Shown here: piece after piece, positions 25,656 through 34,486 of the stretch
How positions within the stretch are numbered: the first letter of the stretch is position 1
Layout of the letters: each line of letters opens with the position of its first letter
Source: Bacteroidota bacterium
GTDB taxonomy: Bacteria > Bacteroidota > Ignavibacteria > Ignavibacteriales > Melioribacteraceae
Direction of reading: 5' to 3'
Assembly (NCBI GenBank): GCA_021820065.1
Contig: JAKAEE010000010.1
Span: 1 to 64,000 of the forward strand
Length of the DNA stretch: 64,000 nt
Program-made: the position numbers and the translations under genes
The notes under the pieces: generated by a model
Database searches by the model: none
What the model was told of the DNA's origin: nothing
Seen by the model: only the letters and a program-made list of their open reading frames with translations

Positions 25656-26250
25656 GGGGAAATTTTTTTCAAAGAAAGATCTTTTAAAACCGCGCAACAT
25701 GCTCTTGATGTACTCACGCGGCGCATTTCCGATGGCAGACGAAACCGGTGAGATTGAATGGTACTTGCCGGAAACAAGAACAGTTATTCCTCTGGATACT
25801 TTTAACGTTCCGCGTTCGCTTAAAAAATTTCTAGCTCAATCAGATTTCGAATTCAGATTCGACGAAAAGACAATTGAAGTGATAAAGAACTGCGCCCGCC
25901 GAGAACCGACATGGATTTCCGATGAATTGATCGAAGCGTATTCGGCTTTGCAAAAACTTGGTCACCTTCATTCCGTTGAAGTTTATCAAACAAATAATTT
26001 GGTTGGCGGACTTTACGGTGTTACCTACCGTAGCGCGTTCTTCGGCGAATCTATGTTTTCCCTTGTACCGCAAGCCTCAAAATGCGCTCTTGTTAAATTG
26101 ATTGAACGGTTGAACGAAAAAGGATTTGTTCTTCTCGATGTTCAATATCAAACCGAGCATTTAAAAATGTTCGGCGCAAAAGAAATTTCGTTCGATGAAT
26201 ACAGCAATCTCCTCATAGAATCACACGGTAAAGACGCTGTTTTCAACTAA
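25648..26250 (+). CDS. aat: Leucyl/phenylalanyl-tRNA-protein transferase
   Basis: N-degron pathway enzyme that adds Leu or Phe from aminoacyl-tRNA to proteins with N-terminal Arg or Lys, targeting them to ClpS/ClpAP. Family marks are YSRGAFPMAD, IEWYLPETR, ARREPTWIS, GGLYGV and FFGESMFS, and YQTEHLKMFGA near the C-terminus. The length of 200 aa is typical. Confidence 0.94.
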   Translation: MSEGKFFSKKDLLKPRNMLLMYSRGAFPMADETGEIEWYLPETRTVIPLDTFNVPRSLKKFLAQSDFEFRFDEKTIEVIKNCARREPTWISDELIEAYSALQKLGHLHSVEVYQTNNLVGGLYGVTYRSAFFGESMFSLVPQASKCALVKLIERLNEKGFVLLDVQYQTEHLKMFGAKEISFDEYSNLLIESHGKDAVFN

Positions 26251-26357
26251 GCCAAATTCAAAATAATACTGAAAAAAATCATATATTTGCGCTGAAAAAT
26301 TTTTGTCTTCGAATTCTTCCCCGGATACGAAGTAGATCAAACCAACTAAATGGATAG

Positions 26358-27050
26358 ATGATGAAAAAACTTATCGGGTTTGTTATACCGTTACTGTTTT
26401 CTTCCGTTGTATTTGCGCAGACGGCTGGCGGTTCTTTCATGATCGGGTCGCCTCAGGGGGAGTTCAGAAGCAATGTTGACAGATTAGGTTTTGGCGTTCA
26501 AGTTTACGGAACACTTTGGTCGCCGAGCAAAGAGCGGCCGTTTTCAGTCGGGCTCGATGTTGGATATTTGATTTACGGAATGAGAACGGAACGAAGACCG
26601 TTCAGTCTCACTATTCCTGATGTTAATGTTGATGTGACCAGAACGAACAGCTTGGTGAACTTGCACGCATTGTTTCAGATCAGTCCTTTCACCGGGACAG
26701 TTCGTCCTTATGTTGAAGGAGTTTTCGGCGGCGCGTATATTTTTACGGAGACGGAAGTCAAAAGTTATTATCAAAGCACCCCAATTGCATCAACAACAAA
26801 TTTTTCGGATTTCACTTGGAGCTACGGTGCCGGCGGCGGAATTTTATTTAGAGTTGCGCAGGACCTGGGCGATGTTAAAACTCTTTATCTCGATCTTAAA
26901 GCAAGATACACTTACGGAACCGAAGCCGAATATTTAACTGAGAACGGTATTGTGATCAATCCGGCGGACGGACGAGTCTATTATTTCCCAAAGAAATCCA
27001 AAACCGATTTGCTGACATTTCACATCGGCGTTGTTGCTTATTTCAACTGA
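26358..27050 (+). CDS. Outer-membrane beta-barrel protein
   Basis: A 230-aa protein with a signal peptide (ending near VFAQ) and about eight amphipathic beta strands with a terminal aromatic-rich strand. The layout is of the OmpA/OmpX-like small-barrel type (porin_4-like). No enzymatic motifs. Monocistronic between aat and the class II aldolase. A function cannot be assigned. Confidence 0.65.
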   Translation: MMKKLIGFVIPLLFSSVVFAQTAGGSFMIGSPQGEFRSNVDRLGFGVQVYGTLWSPSKERPFSVGLDVGYLIYGMRTERRPFSLTIPDVNVDVTRTNSLVNLHALFQISPFTGTVRPYVEGVFGGAYIFTETEVKSYYQSTPIASTTNFSDFTWSYGAGGGILFRVAQDLGDVKTLYLDLKARYTYGTEAEYLTENGIVINPADGRVYYFPKKSKTDLLTFHIGVVAYFN

Positions 27051-27088
27051 AATTTTTCTTCAATAAAAATAAATGGATTAGATAGACT

Positions 27089-28081
27089 ATGACTACTTAC
27101 AAAGAACTGGGATTGGTAAACTCGAAAGAGTTATTCCAGAAAGCAGTGAAAGGCGGATATGCAATTCCGGCTTTCAACTTTAATAATCTTGAACAGCTTC
27201 AGGCAATCATCGGCGCATGTGTCGAAACAAAATCGCCGGTCATTTTACAAGTTTCAAGCGGCGCACGCAAATATGCGAATCAAACTTTGCTAAAACATCT
27301 TGCAAAAGGTGCAGTTGATTATGCTCACGAACTCGGCTATGATATTCCGATCGTTCTTCACCTCGATCACGGAGACACCTTTGAGCTTTGCAAATCATGC
27401 GTCGAATCCGGATTCTCGTCGGTTATGATCGACGGCTCTCATCATCCGTACGAAAAAAATGTTGAACTCACACATCAAGTTGTTGAGTACGCGCACAAAC
27501 ATGATGTTTCCGTTGAAGGTGAACTTGGAGTTTTAGCCGGCATCGAAGATGAAGTTTCCAGCGAAACAACACATTACACAAAACCGGAAGAAGTAGAAGA
27601 CTTTGTTAAAAAAACCGGAGTTGATTCGCTAGCTATTTCTATCGGAACTTCGCACGGCGCAAATAAATTTACACCGGCACAATGCACACGTAACGAAGAC
27701 GGAGTTTTGGTTCCTCCGCCGCTTCGTTTCGATATTTTGGAAGAGTGCGAAAAAAGAATTCCCGGATTTCCGATTGTTCTTCACGGCGCGTCATCGGTTC
27801 CATCAAATTTGGTAAAAATAATTAACAGCAACGGCGGTAAATTGAAAGACGCTGTTGGCATTCCAGAAGAACAATTGCGCCGCGCTGCTGCGTCTGCCGT
27901 TTGCAAGGTAAACATTGATTCCGACGGACGTTTGGCAATGACTGCCGCAATCAGAAAAACATTTATGGAAAGCCCGGCAGAGTTCGATCCGCGCAAATAT
28001 CTTGGTCCAGCCCGCGATTCATTAAAAGAACTTTACAAGCACAAAATTGTTAACGTACTCGGAAGCGCTAATAGAGCTTAA
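27089..28081 (+). CDS. fba: Class II fructose-bisphosphate aldolase
   Basis: Zinc-dependent aldolase, 330 aa: fructose 1,6-bisphosphate to DHAP plus glyceraldehyde 3-phosphate. PAFNFNNLEQLQA is near the N-terminus, the zinc and catalytic site is LHLDHGD, and DGSHHPYEKN, GELGVLAG and VLHGASS follow. It ends in a strong terminator at 28115. An unrelated class I aldolase lies about 1.1 kb downstream. Confidence 0.92.
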   Translation: MTTYKELGLVNSKELFQKAVKGGYAIPAFNFNNLEQLQAIIGACVETKSPVILQVSSGARKYANQTLLKHLAKGAVDYAHELGYDIPIVLHLDHGDTFELCKSCVESGFSSVMIDGSHHPYEKNVELTHQVVEYAHKHDVSVEGELGVLAGIEDEVSSETTHYTKPEEVEDFVKKTGVDSLAISIGTSHGANKFTPAQCTRNEDGVLVPPPLRFDILEECEKRIPGFPIVLHGASSVPSNLVKIINSNGGKLKDAVGIPEEQLRRAAASAVCKVNIDSDGRLAMTAAIRKTFMESPAEFDPRKYLGPARDSLKELYKHKIVNVLGSANRA

Positions 28082-28114
28082 TCAACTTTAAAACTATATT
28101 TGAATTAGTTAACG

Positions 28115-28139
28115 GGGCTTGATTTGTCAAGCCCTTTTT
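28115..28139 (+). terminator. Rho-independent terminator after class II aldolase
   Basis: GGGCTTGA (28115-28122), loop TTTG, TCAAGCCC (28127-28134), then TTTTT: a perfect 8-bp stem with a T-run. Confidence 0.9.
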
Positions 28140-28166
28140 GTAATTCAACTTGTTTAGGAAAGTCCC

Positions 28167-28892
28167 TTGTACCCGAAAAAATCGGAAGAATTTTACGAAC
28201 AGAAATACCGGACCGAAGGCGAACCTTGGGGTTATGCCAAGTTTGCAGTTGAGGTTCTCCGCCATGAGTTTGTTATAAACACAGCCAAAGCTCTCAAACC
28301 AAATTATGTTAGAGTGCTCGATGTTGGTTGCGGCAAAGGTCATTTAACATTTCGATTGAACGGGTTAGCTGCCGAAGTAGTGGGGATCGACGTTTCAAAA
28401 ACTGCTGTAGAGAAGTCGGCGCTGTTTGCCGAAAATCTTACATCGGACAAGAATGCTACCAAATTTCAATTTGTGACGAAGAATATTTTAACCGCCGATT
28501 TTCCAAATAATCATTTCGATTTAATTTTGTTATGCGACGGCATTGAAGAATGGTTCAGCGGCGACGAAGAAAAAATGGAAGCATTGAAAAATGCCAATAA
28601 ATTTTTGAAGCCGGGTGGTTATGCAATTTTATCCGATTATCAAAAGCCGCACCATTTCGAATACTTCATAAGCTTCATCAACAAAAGCCCGTTGAAAGTT
28701 CAAAAGTCATTTCCGCTTAACGATAGATTATGCTATCAATTTTACTCATGGCTGAAGATGGGAGCCAATTTAAAGATTGTAAAGCAGCTTTTTGCAAGCA
28801 GGTCTATCGCAAAAGTTCTCGTAAAAATTTCTTCGTGGCTCGGTAAAAAAGGTTCAAAACATATCTGCGTTGTTGCACAAAAAGCGAACTGA
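28167..28892 (+). CDS. SAM-dependent methyltransferase (class I)
   Basis: A 241-aa class I methyltransferase with motif I VLDVGCGKGHLTF (near residue 50), the acidic VVGIDVSKTAV loop, and FDLILLCDGIEEW in motif IV. Substrate unknown. The order of motifs and the small size resemble Ubi/Tellurite-type or lipid/glycan methyltransferases. TTG start preceded by AGGAAAG. Single gene between a terminator and a repeat-rich gap. Confidence 0.82.
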   Translation: MYPKKSEEFYEQKYRTEGEPWGYAKFAVEVLRHEFVINTAKALKPNYVRVLDVGCGKGHLTFRLNGLAAEVVGIDVSKTAVEKSALFAENLTSDKNATKFQFVTKNILTADFPNNHFDLILLCDGIEEWFSGDEEKMEALKNANKFLKPGGYAILSDYQKPHHFEYFISFINKSPLKVQKSFPLNDRLCYQFYSWLKMGANLKIVKQLFASRSIAKVLVKISSWLGKKGSKHICVVAQKAN

Positions 28893-28900
28893 ATGAATCT

Positions 28901-28990
28901 CCTCGCCGCAAGCAACGAGGTATCTTAAAAAAATTTTATTTTATTCGCCTCAAGAGGCGGGGAATTTAACCCTTGTCCCGCCTCGGCGGG
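28901..28990. repeat. Cluster of three GC-rich palindromes
   Basis: CCTCG...CGAGG (28901-28920), CGCCTC-AA-GAGGCG (28946-28959) and CCCGCC-TC-GGCGGG (28977-28990) follow the methyltransferase gene. The rest of the gap up to the class I aldolase (28991-29189) shows nothing else recognisable. CCCGCC/GGCGGG modules recur in dxr and near 43870. Confidence 0.65.
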
Positions 28991-29189
28991 ATTAAACCGA
29001 GGAAACTTTTTTACATGGAAAATAAGATTACTTTGCCGCTTTCGCATTAAAGTTATCCTTGGCATCCTTCCGCTTGCTTCTTGTATTTAACATTGTAAAT
29101 TTCATTTCAAAATTCCTTCTGCTTTGCCTTTTTCTGTTCTCGACAAAATCTAATTCAACTATGCTTTCAAAAAATAGATGAGGTTAGCA

Positions 29190-30251
29190 ATGATTGAAAA
29201 AATTAAAGAGTATTTAGGAAGTGACGCCGATAGCATGCTCACTTACAAAGCAAAGGTTCCGAAAGAAAAATTGCATCTTCCCGGTCCGGATTTTGTTGAA
29301 AGAATTTTCTACCCCAGCGACCGAAATGTGAACGTGCTGAAAAATCTTCAGTGGATGATTCATTCCGGAAGATTATGCGGAACAGGTTATTTCTCAATTC
29401 TTCCTGTCGATCAAGGAATTGAACACAGCGCCGGCGCTTCGTTTGCAAAAAATCCGGATTACTTCGATCCCGAAAATATTGTTAAGCTTGCAATCGAAGG
29501 CGGCTGCAATGCGGTTGCTTCCACTCTCGGAGTTCTTGGCGCAGTTGGAAGAAAGTATGCGCACAAGATTCCGTTCATTGTTAAGATCAATCACAACGAG
29601 CTGCTTACTTTTCCAAACAAGTTCGACCAAATCATGTTCGCAAACGTTAAGCAGGCTTGGGATATGGGCGCTGCAGCCGTTGGCGCAACAATTTATTTCG
29701 GTTCGGATGAAAGCGCTCGTCAGATAATCGAAGTCAGCCAGGCATTCCAGCATGCGCATGAACTCGGCATGGCAACAATTCTTTGGTGCTACTTAAGAAA
29801 CAGCGCGTTCAAAAAAGATAAAGATTATCACGTGTCGGCAGATTTGACCGGACAGGCAAATCATCTTGGTGTAACAATCGAAGCGGACATTATTAAACAA
29901 AAGCTGCCGGAAAACAACGGCGGCTACACCGCGCTCAATATGGGTAATTCTTCTTACGGAAAAATTGATAAGCGTGTTTATTCCGAACTCACAACAGACC
30001 ATCCGATTGATCTTACACGTTACCAGGTAATGAACAACTACATGGGTCGTGCCGGATTAATTAACAGCGGCGGAGCTTCCGGCGAAAACGATTTTGCCGA
30101 AGCAACAAAAACTGCAGTGATTAACAAACGCGCAGGCGGAATGGGATTAATCTCCGGACGTAAAGCATTTCAAAGACCGATGGCGGAAGGAGTAAAACTT
30201 CTGAATGCAATTCAAGATGTTTATCTTTGCAAAGAAGTGACTGTAGCGTGA
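29190..30251 (+). CDS. fbaB: Class I fructose-bisphosphate aldolase (DhnA/FbaB type)
   Basis: Schiff-base aldolase of the archaeal/DhnA family, 353 aa. [13 protein letters not shown] starts the barrel, [13 protein letters not shown] contains a conserved Lys, [15 protein letters not shown] follows, and GGASGEND with [20 protein letters not shown] carries the phosphate-binding loop. E. coli FbaB is the closest well-known relative. ATG 29190 is preferred over 29178 because GAGG lies about 7 bases upstream. It ends at the terminator at 30291. Confidence 0.9.
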   Translation: MIEKIKEYLGSDADSMLTYKAKVPKEKLHLPGPDFVERIFYPSDRNVNVLKNLQWMIHSGRLCGTGYFSILPVDQGIEHSAGASFAKNPDYFDPENIVKLAIEGGCNAVASTLGVLGAVGRKYAHKIPFIVKINHNELLTFPNKFDQIMFANVKQAWDMGAAAVGATIYFGSDESARQIIEVSQAFQHAHELGMATILWCYLRNSAFKKDKDYHVSADLTGQANHLGVTIEADIIKQKLPENNGGYTALNMGNSSYGKIDKRVYSELTTDHPIDLTRYQVMNNYMGRAGLINSGGASGENDFAEATKTAVINKRAGGMGLISGRKAFQRPMAEGVKLLNAIQDVYLCKEVTVA

Positions 30252-30290
30252 GAATCCAGAAGACAGAATTCAGAAGACAGTAGTCAGAAG
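30252..30290. repeat. Low-complexity direct repeat
   Basis: Repeats of CAGAAGACAG with variants (AATTCAGAAGACAG, TAGTCAGAAGA) fill the space between the class I aldolase stop and its terminator. Confidence 0.55.
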
Positions 30291-30317
30291 AAGCGGTTCG
30301 ATGAGCCGCTTTTTTTA
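30291..30317 (+). terminator. Rho-independent terminator after fbaB
   Basis: AAGCGG, an 8-9-base loop, CCGCTT and a run of T residues form a compact terminator. Confidence 0.85.
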
Positions 30318-30322
30318 TAAAC

Positions 30323-30348
30323 AAAAAACCCGGCTGCGATGCCGGGCT
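30323..30348 (-). terminator. Rho-independent terminator of the cytochrome c gene
   Basis: On the minus strand GCCGGG-loop-CCCGGC ... is GCCCGGC, ATCGCA, GCCGGGT followed by a T-run (complement of AAAAAA at 30323-30328). It is placed 30 bases after the stop of the minus-strand cytochrome gene. Confidence 0.85.
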
Positions 30349-30377
30349 TTATCTCAATACTCAAATCTAAGTACTAA

Positions 30378-30809
30378 TTACTTTGTTTGAAGATACTCTG
30401 CAATTTTACCAAGTTGTTTAACATCCATATTGTTGAATGATGGCATCACAACATTTTTAAACTGTTCGCGGTATTGTTGAAACCGAGCATCGCCGCTGTA
30501 CGCCGAAGGATTCCGCAGATAATTGATTAGGGCGTCACGTGTCCAGTGTTCCTTAATATTCGCGAGCGCCGGTCCTACTTGTGTCCCTTGCAAATTATCA
30601 CCGTGACATGAAATACAACCAATTTGTTTTACCAATGTCGGTCCGTCTGCATCTTCGGAAACTTGCGCCTGCTGATTCGCCATCTGGCCCATCATCATTG
30701 GAGGGGTGGAAGATTCTTCTTTCATAGTGAGTCGTCCAAGCAGAAAAAGAATTAGAAACAATCCTAAAAAAGCTGCAATCCATTTTTGAGCATTCGTCAT
30801 TTGAAACAA
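30378..30809 (-). CDS. Membrane-anchored monohaem cytochrome c
   Basis: A 143-aa protein with one N-terminal membrane helix (about residues 8-25, IAAFLGLFLILFLLG), a linker and a class I cytochrome c domain. The domain has haem motif CISCH (near residue 65) followed by GDNLQGTQVGPAL, and the axial Met is probably in VMPSFNNM. It faces the periplasm and should shuttle electrons to terminal reductases or oxidases. It is monocistronic, with no oxidase gene nearby. Confidence 0.88.
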   Translation of the reverse strand: MFQMTNAQKWIAAFLGLFLILFLLGRLTMKEESSTPPMMMGQMANQQAQVSEDADGPTLVKQIGCISCHGDNLQGTQVGPALANIKEHWTRDALINYLRNPSAYSGDARFQQYREQFKNVVMPSFNNMDVKQLGKIAEYLQTK

Positions 30810-30885
30810 ACCTTTCTATTGAAAATTGCTTTGCAAAGTTAGTGCGATGGGAATTGAATAACAAATCAGTGAGTTGTTAGCCATC

Positions 30886-30932
30886 AGCTATTAGGAATTA
30901 GCCAAAAAAGTGGGGGCTAATTACTAACAGCT
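30886..30932. repeat. Imperfect 18-bp inverted repeat
   Basis: AGCTATTAGGAATTAGCC (30886-30903) and GGCTAATTACTAACAGCT (30915-30932) pair at 16 of 18 positions. It lies just past the amidase stop and upstream of the cytochrome gene. Similar TTAGC-rich text surrounds it. Confidence 0.6.
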
Positions 30933-30944
30933 AAAAGCTCAACG

Positions 30945-32549
30945 CTAGTTGTTTATTTCCTTATCATAGTATTCTTTGTACTGCTTCACAGCGGAAAAAA
31001 TAGCTTGAGCAATTTCTTTTTGTCCCCATGAACTTGCGAGGTAAGCTTCATCTTTTCGGTTCGAAAGGAATCCCGTTTCGATTAGAACACCCGGCATAGA
31101 CGCGCCGACAAGCACATAAAAGCCTGCTTGCTTAACTCCGAGAGAAGGGATTTCTACCAATCGTTTCCAATCTTGATTCAAGAAATCGGAGAATCTTTCT
31201 GAGTAGCGCATGTACTGCGAGTGCGCCATGCTGACAAGAATAAAATTTTCATCGGTTAACTTTTGATAACGTTTCGGATTGTCTTCGTACTTTATAACGC
31301 TGTTTTCAAATTCCGCAATTTGAATTGCCTGTTTGGTTCTGCCCGGACGTAAAAGGTAAACTTCAAAACCGCCTGTGGGAATATTTTTTGCTTCTGTTGA
31401 ATTGCAGTGAATAGAAATAAACAATTTGCCGCCGTTTTCATTTGCGATCTTCCCGCGTTTATACAGCTCGATAAACTCATCTGTCTTTCTTGTGTAGATA
31501 ACTTTTACATCGGGAAGATTTTTTTCGATCAATTTGCCGAGTTTAAGCGCAACGTCAAGATTTACATTTTTTTCTTTAACGCCGGAAACGCCTATTGCGC
31601 CGGGATCCTTGCCGCCGTGTCCCGCGTCAATAACTACTGCGTCAAAAATCCATTTCGATTTTGCGTTCTCTATCTCCGGCGACGCCGCAAAAAGTTTGTT
31701 GTGAATTGTTATGAGTATATCGTTGCTCTCAACATCCTGAAACGCTTCCGATGATGAATAACCGTCGGCGAGATCAAACTCCAACTGAATATTCTTTTTG
31801 CCGACAACAATTTTCTTAAACGACTTTACCAGACCCGCAGCATTAACGGAATTTTGTATTCCAGGCTGAACCGTAACGCCGTTCAAGAAAACATTCAATG
31901 TGCCGTCTGTAATAGATTGTCTCGGAATCACCGGAAGTTTTCTGCTTGCTTTCAATCTTATCAAAGTACCATTCGATTTATCTTCAACAGTTACGCCGTA
32001 AATATCATACGGACTTGCCGTCGTAGAAGGAGCCGGTTCAACTGTTTGCTGTTGTTTTTCTGTTGCAACCGGTTTCGGCTCTACAGCGATTGTCGTCGGG
32101 CTAAATGGTTTTTGAGTGATCGTTAAGTTTTTTGTAGAACTGTCGTACTCCAGTGTTTGTCCGTAGCCCAAGTTTAGATATTCAATACAATAAACCAGCG
32201 GGATAAAAACATCATTATTTATTAGAAGCGTGGAGATGGGAATTTGAAAACTTGTTTGAGTGTTGTCGGATTTTTTTTGAACAACAACGAATTGATTCTT
32301 CGCGGTGAATTTAAGAGAATAGTCTTTAAACTTGATTTCGATCTTGTTCGTTTCCGGATTATAAAATTGATTTGCAGAAAGCAGCTGCGCCAATTCCTTT
32401 GATGAGACGAAATCTATCCCGTTGCGTACTATGTATGACAGGTTTGCTTGACCGCCGGGTGTGGACACAGTAATCTTGTACAGCCTCTGAGGAAAAACAA
32501 CTCCAGAAAGAAAAAATAGGAGCAGAAAAAATTTATATGCCTTCATCAT
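30945..32549 (-). CDS. N-acetylmuramoyl-L-alanine amidase with AMIN-type N-terminal domains
   Basis: A 534-aa periplasmic zinc amidase with a signal peptide (to about residue 20), a copper-amine-oxidase-N-like/AMIN substrate-targeting region (about 25-275, with a Pro/Thr linker near 155-180) and an Amidase_3 catalytic domain (about 305-530). The catalytic domain shows VVIDAGHGGKDPGAIG (zinc His), EKNVNLD (Glu), FISIHCNS (His) and VLIETGFLSNRKDE (catalytic Glu). It cleaves peptide stems from peptidoglycan during cell separation. It is preceded by an isoprenylcysteine-methyltransferase-like gene 3 bases upstream. Confidence 0.92.
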   Translation of the reverse strand: MMKAYKFFLLLFFLSGVVFPQRLYKITVSTPGGQANLSYIVRNGIDFVSSKELAQLLSANQFYNPETNKIEIKFKDYSLKFTAKNQFVVVQKKSDNTQTSFQIPISTLLINNDVFIPLVYCIEYLNLGYGQTLEYDSSTKNLTITQKPFSPTTIAVEPKPVATEKQQQTVEPAPSTTASPYDIYGVTVEDKSNGTLIRLKASRKLPVIPRQSITDGTLNVFLNGVTVQPGIQNSVNAAGLVKSFKKIVVGKKNIQLEFDLADGYSSSEAFQDVESNDILITIHNKLFAASPEIENAKSKWIFDAVVIDAGHGGKDPGAIGVSGVKEKNVNLDVALKLGKLIEKNLPDVKVIYTRKTDEFIELYKRGKIANENGGKLFISIHCNSTEAKNIPTGGFEVYLLRPGRTKQAIQIAEFENSVIKYEDNPKRYQKLTDENFILVSMAHSQYMRYSERFSDFLNQDWKRLVEIPSLGVKQAGFYVLVGASMPGVLIETGFLSNRKDEAYLASSWGQKEIAQAIFSAVKQYKEYYDKEINN

Positions 32550-32552
32550 TCC

Positions 32553-33146
32553 CTAACCAATAAACGGAAGCATAAAGCCGCTTCTTTTTTTATAGCTTAC
32601 AAATTGATCACCAAAATGTTTCAGCAAAATTTTTTCTTCAAGCCGGGCTCTAAGTACAAAAAGCGGAATCTCGATAAAAATTACGACCGGTGTTACAATA
32701 TAACTTAACAGCGCAACGCCAGCGCCCAAATCACTTAGCAGCTGACTTAAGTATTGCGGGTGACGTATGAACCGGTACAGACCTTTTTCAACTAATTCAT
32801 GTTCCTTCATAACAACAACATCTTGTGCGTAGAACTTTACAAGAGACTTATATGAAAGCACCTGAACCCATGAGAAAAAAACAAAAGCGATTAATCCAAT
32901 AATTCGTAAAGCAGAATACTGAGCTTCATAGCTTGCCGGCAAAGTACCAATCTTAAAAATGCTAACGATTGTTAGAATTAAAACTACTGCAGCAACGTTT
33001 GGCGGAACCTTTTGAAGGTAGGAAACCGGTCTGTCAATGACTTTCGTTACAGAAGTTTTAAGACCTTTCTTCGCACCGGAATAGTTGGCGCTCATCGAAA
33101 CAAATAGATTTATCGCTAACAGCAGATTAATCGGATCCATATTCAA
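32553..33146 (-). CDS. Isoprenylcysteine carboxyl methyltransferase-like membrane protein (PEMT/ICMT family)
   Basis: A 197-aa protein with four to five membrane helices and the C-terminal family signature LYRFIRHPQYLSQLLSDLG followed by RLEEKILLKHFGDQFVSYKKR, which binds S-adenosylmethionine in ICMT/PEMT relatives. Bacterial substrates are mostly unknown (lipids or small molecules). Its stop is three bases from the amidase start, so they form one unit. The 270-base gap upstream shows no gene. Confidence 0.78.
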   Translation of the reverse strand: MNMDPINLLLAINLFVSMSANYSGAKKGLKTSVTKVIDRPVSYLQKVPPNVAAVVLILTIVSIFKIGTLPASYEAQYSALRIIGLIAFVFFSWVQVLSYKSLVKFYAQDVVVMKEHELVEKGLYRFIRHPQYLSQLLSDLGAGVALLSYIVTPVVIFIEIPLFVLRARLEEKILLKHFGDQFVSYKKRSGFMLPFIG

Positions 33147-33418
33147 TATTTCTTGTTGAAATCGACGGGCTCAATATAACAACTTTGATCTAAATATGAA
33201 TTTCACTCAAATTCTATCTGGTTACGTGTAGTTTCTACTGATTTATTATTGACCGAACCATCCGTCCAAACCTAATGTTGTTTTTGTCGGCGTTTTTCAA
33301 CATTTTGATTTGCACAATAATTGATTCCTAGAATAACTGCTCTTTCCACAATTTACGGTTGCTGTTGTTTCAAAGCACAAATTTCAAATTATAATTAAGG
33401 TAAATTTCACCGTAAAAT

Positions 33419-33904
33419 ATGGGCACTCAACAAATCATATTGGTTATTGGCGGAATGGTTTTACTTGGTCTTCTCGCGTTAACTTTCTACAATTCCTACA
33501 ATACAAAGACTGATCTCGACATTTATAACCAAGCTATTATTACCGCGTCTGGTATCGGTCAGTCTATGATTGATGAGATACAGGCAAAAGCATTTGACGA
33601 GAAGACGGTTTCGAAAAGGGTGAATAATGTTTCTCAGCTTACTGCCGTCGGTGCTCTCGGTCCCGATTCCGGTGAAACTTCCCCGGCAAATTATGATGAC
33701 ATTGACGATTACAAAAATTACGTGCGGTTGGATACATTGAATACACTGGGAGTTTTTACAACAAGAGTGGATGTGAATTACGCTGTGAAATTAAATCCGA
33801 ACCAGACTAGTTCTTCACAAACATTCGCTAAACGAATCGACGTTTTTGTTACCAATACTTATTTAAAAGACACACTGAAACTAAATTCAATTTCAACTTA
33901 TTAA
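33419..33904 (+). CDS. Pseudopilin-like membrane-anchored protein 1
   Basis: A 161-aa protein with an N-terminal hydrophobic helix (about residues 6-24, IILVIGGMVLLGLLALTFY) continuing into a polar helix (NTKTDLDIYNQAIITASGIGQSMIDE) and then a beta-rich domain. This is the plan of type II/IV pseudopilins, but the prepilin peptidase site (G before FxxxE) is missing. It is first of three similar genes spaced 5 and 7 bases apart. The function is unassigned. Confidence 0.5.
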   Translation: MGTQQIILVIGGMVLLGLLALTFYNSYNTKTDLDIYNQAIITASGIGQSMIDEIQAKAFDEKTVSKRVNNVSQLTAVGALGPDSGETSPANYDDIDDYKNYVRLDTLNTLGVFTTRVDVNYAVKLNPNQTSSSQTFAKRIDVFVTNTYLKDTLKLNSISTY

Positions 33905-33909
33905 GCGTT

Positions 33910-34479
33910 ATGTCAGAAATAATTAAACTGATCGGGGCAAACGTTATAGCGGGATTCGTAATCTTGATTATTCTTTCTCTCAACATGAGGATGAGTGATT
34001 CCGCCAATCAATTGTATCAGGACACGTTTAATCAGAGAAACGCAATCACTTCGGCGCAAATTCTTGAATATGATTTTTACAAAATGGGTTACGGCGTAAC
34101 GGGTAATAAAATCCTTCAGGCAGATTCCAGCGTAATAAAATATTTATCCGACGTGGATAACAACGGAACCGTTGACACCGTAACATACTACACCGGCAGC
34201 AAAACAGCGTTAACTAGCACTGCCAATCCGAACGACATGGAGTTATTCCGAAAACTGAATCAAACAATCAGCAGCATTTCAATCGTTACAAGATTCAATC
34301 TTTCCTACTTCGATTCTTCAAACGCAAATTTATCGTATGCGTCGCTGACGAGCCAATTAACAAGGGCTAAGATCAGAACTATTCAGGTGTTAGTTAAAAC
34401 GGAACTGCCGGATTCAACTGGAAATTTATACAGCCCTGTTGATTGGAGAAAAAGGATTAGACCAAGGAATTTATTTTAG
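33910..34479 (+). CDS. Pseudopilin-like membrane-anchored protein 2
   Basis: A 189-aa protein with an N-terminal hydrophobic helix (NVIAGFVILIILSL), an amphipathic continuation (NQLYQDTFNQRNAITSAQIL) and a PilW-like body with the phrase DVDNNGTVDTVTYYTG. It lacks a canonical prepilin cleavage motif. It lies between the two other pilin-like genes and is probably part of the same surface structure. No family is recognised with certainty. Confidence 0.5.
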   Translation: MSEIIKLIGANVIAGFVILIILSLNMRMSDSANQLYQDTFNQRNAITSAQILEYDFYKMGYGVTGNKILQADSSVIKYLSDVDNNGTVDTVTYYTGSKTALTSTANPNDMELFRKLNQTISSISIVTRFNLSYFDSSNANLSYASLTSQLTRAKIRTIQVLVKTELPDSTGNLYSPVDWRKRIRPRNLF

Positions 34480-34486
34480 GTGATTT

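Noticed and set aside
33147..33418. Possible gene or RNA in the 272-base gap before the pilin-like set
   Set aside because: No coherent frame, hairpin with T-run or tRNA-like fold was found. It probably holds divergent promoters only.
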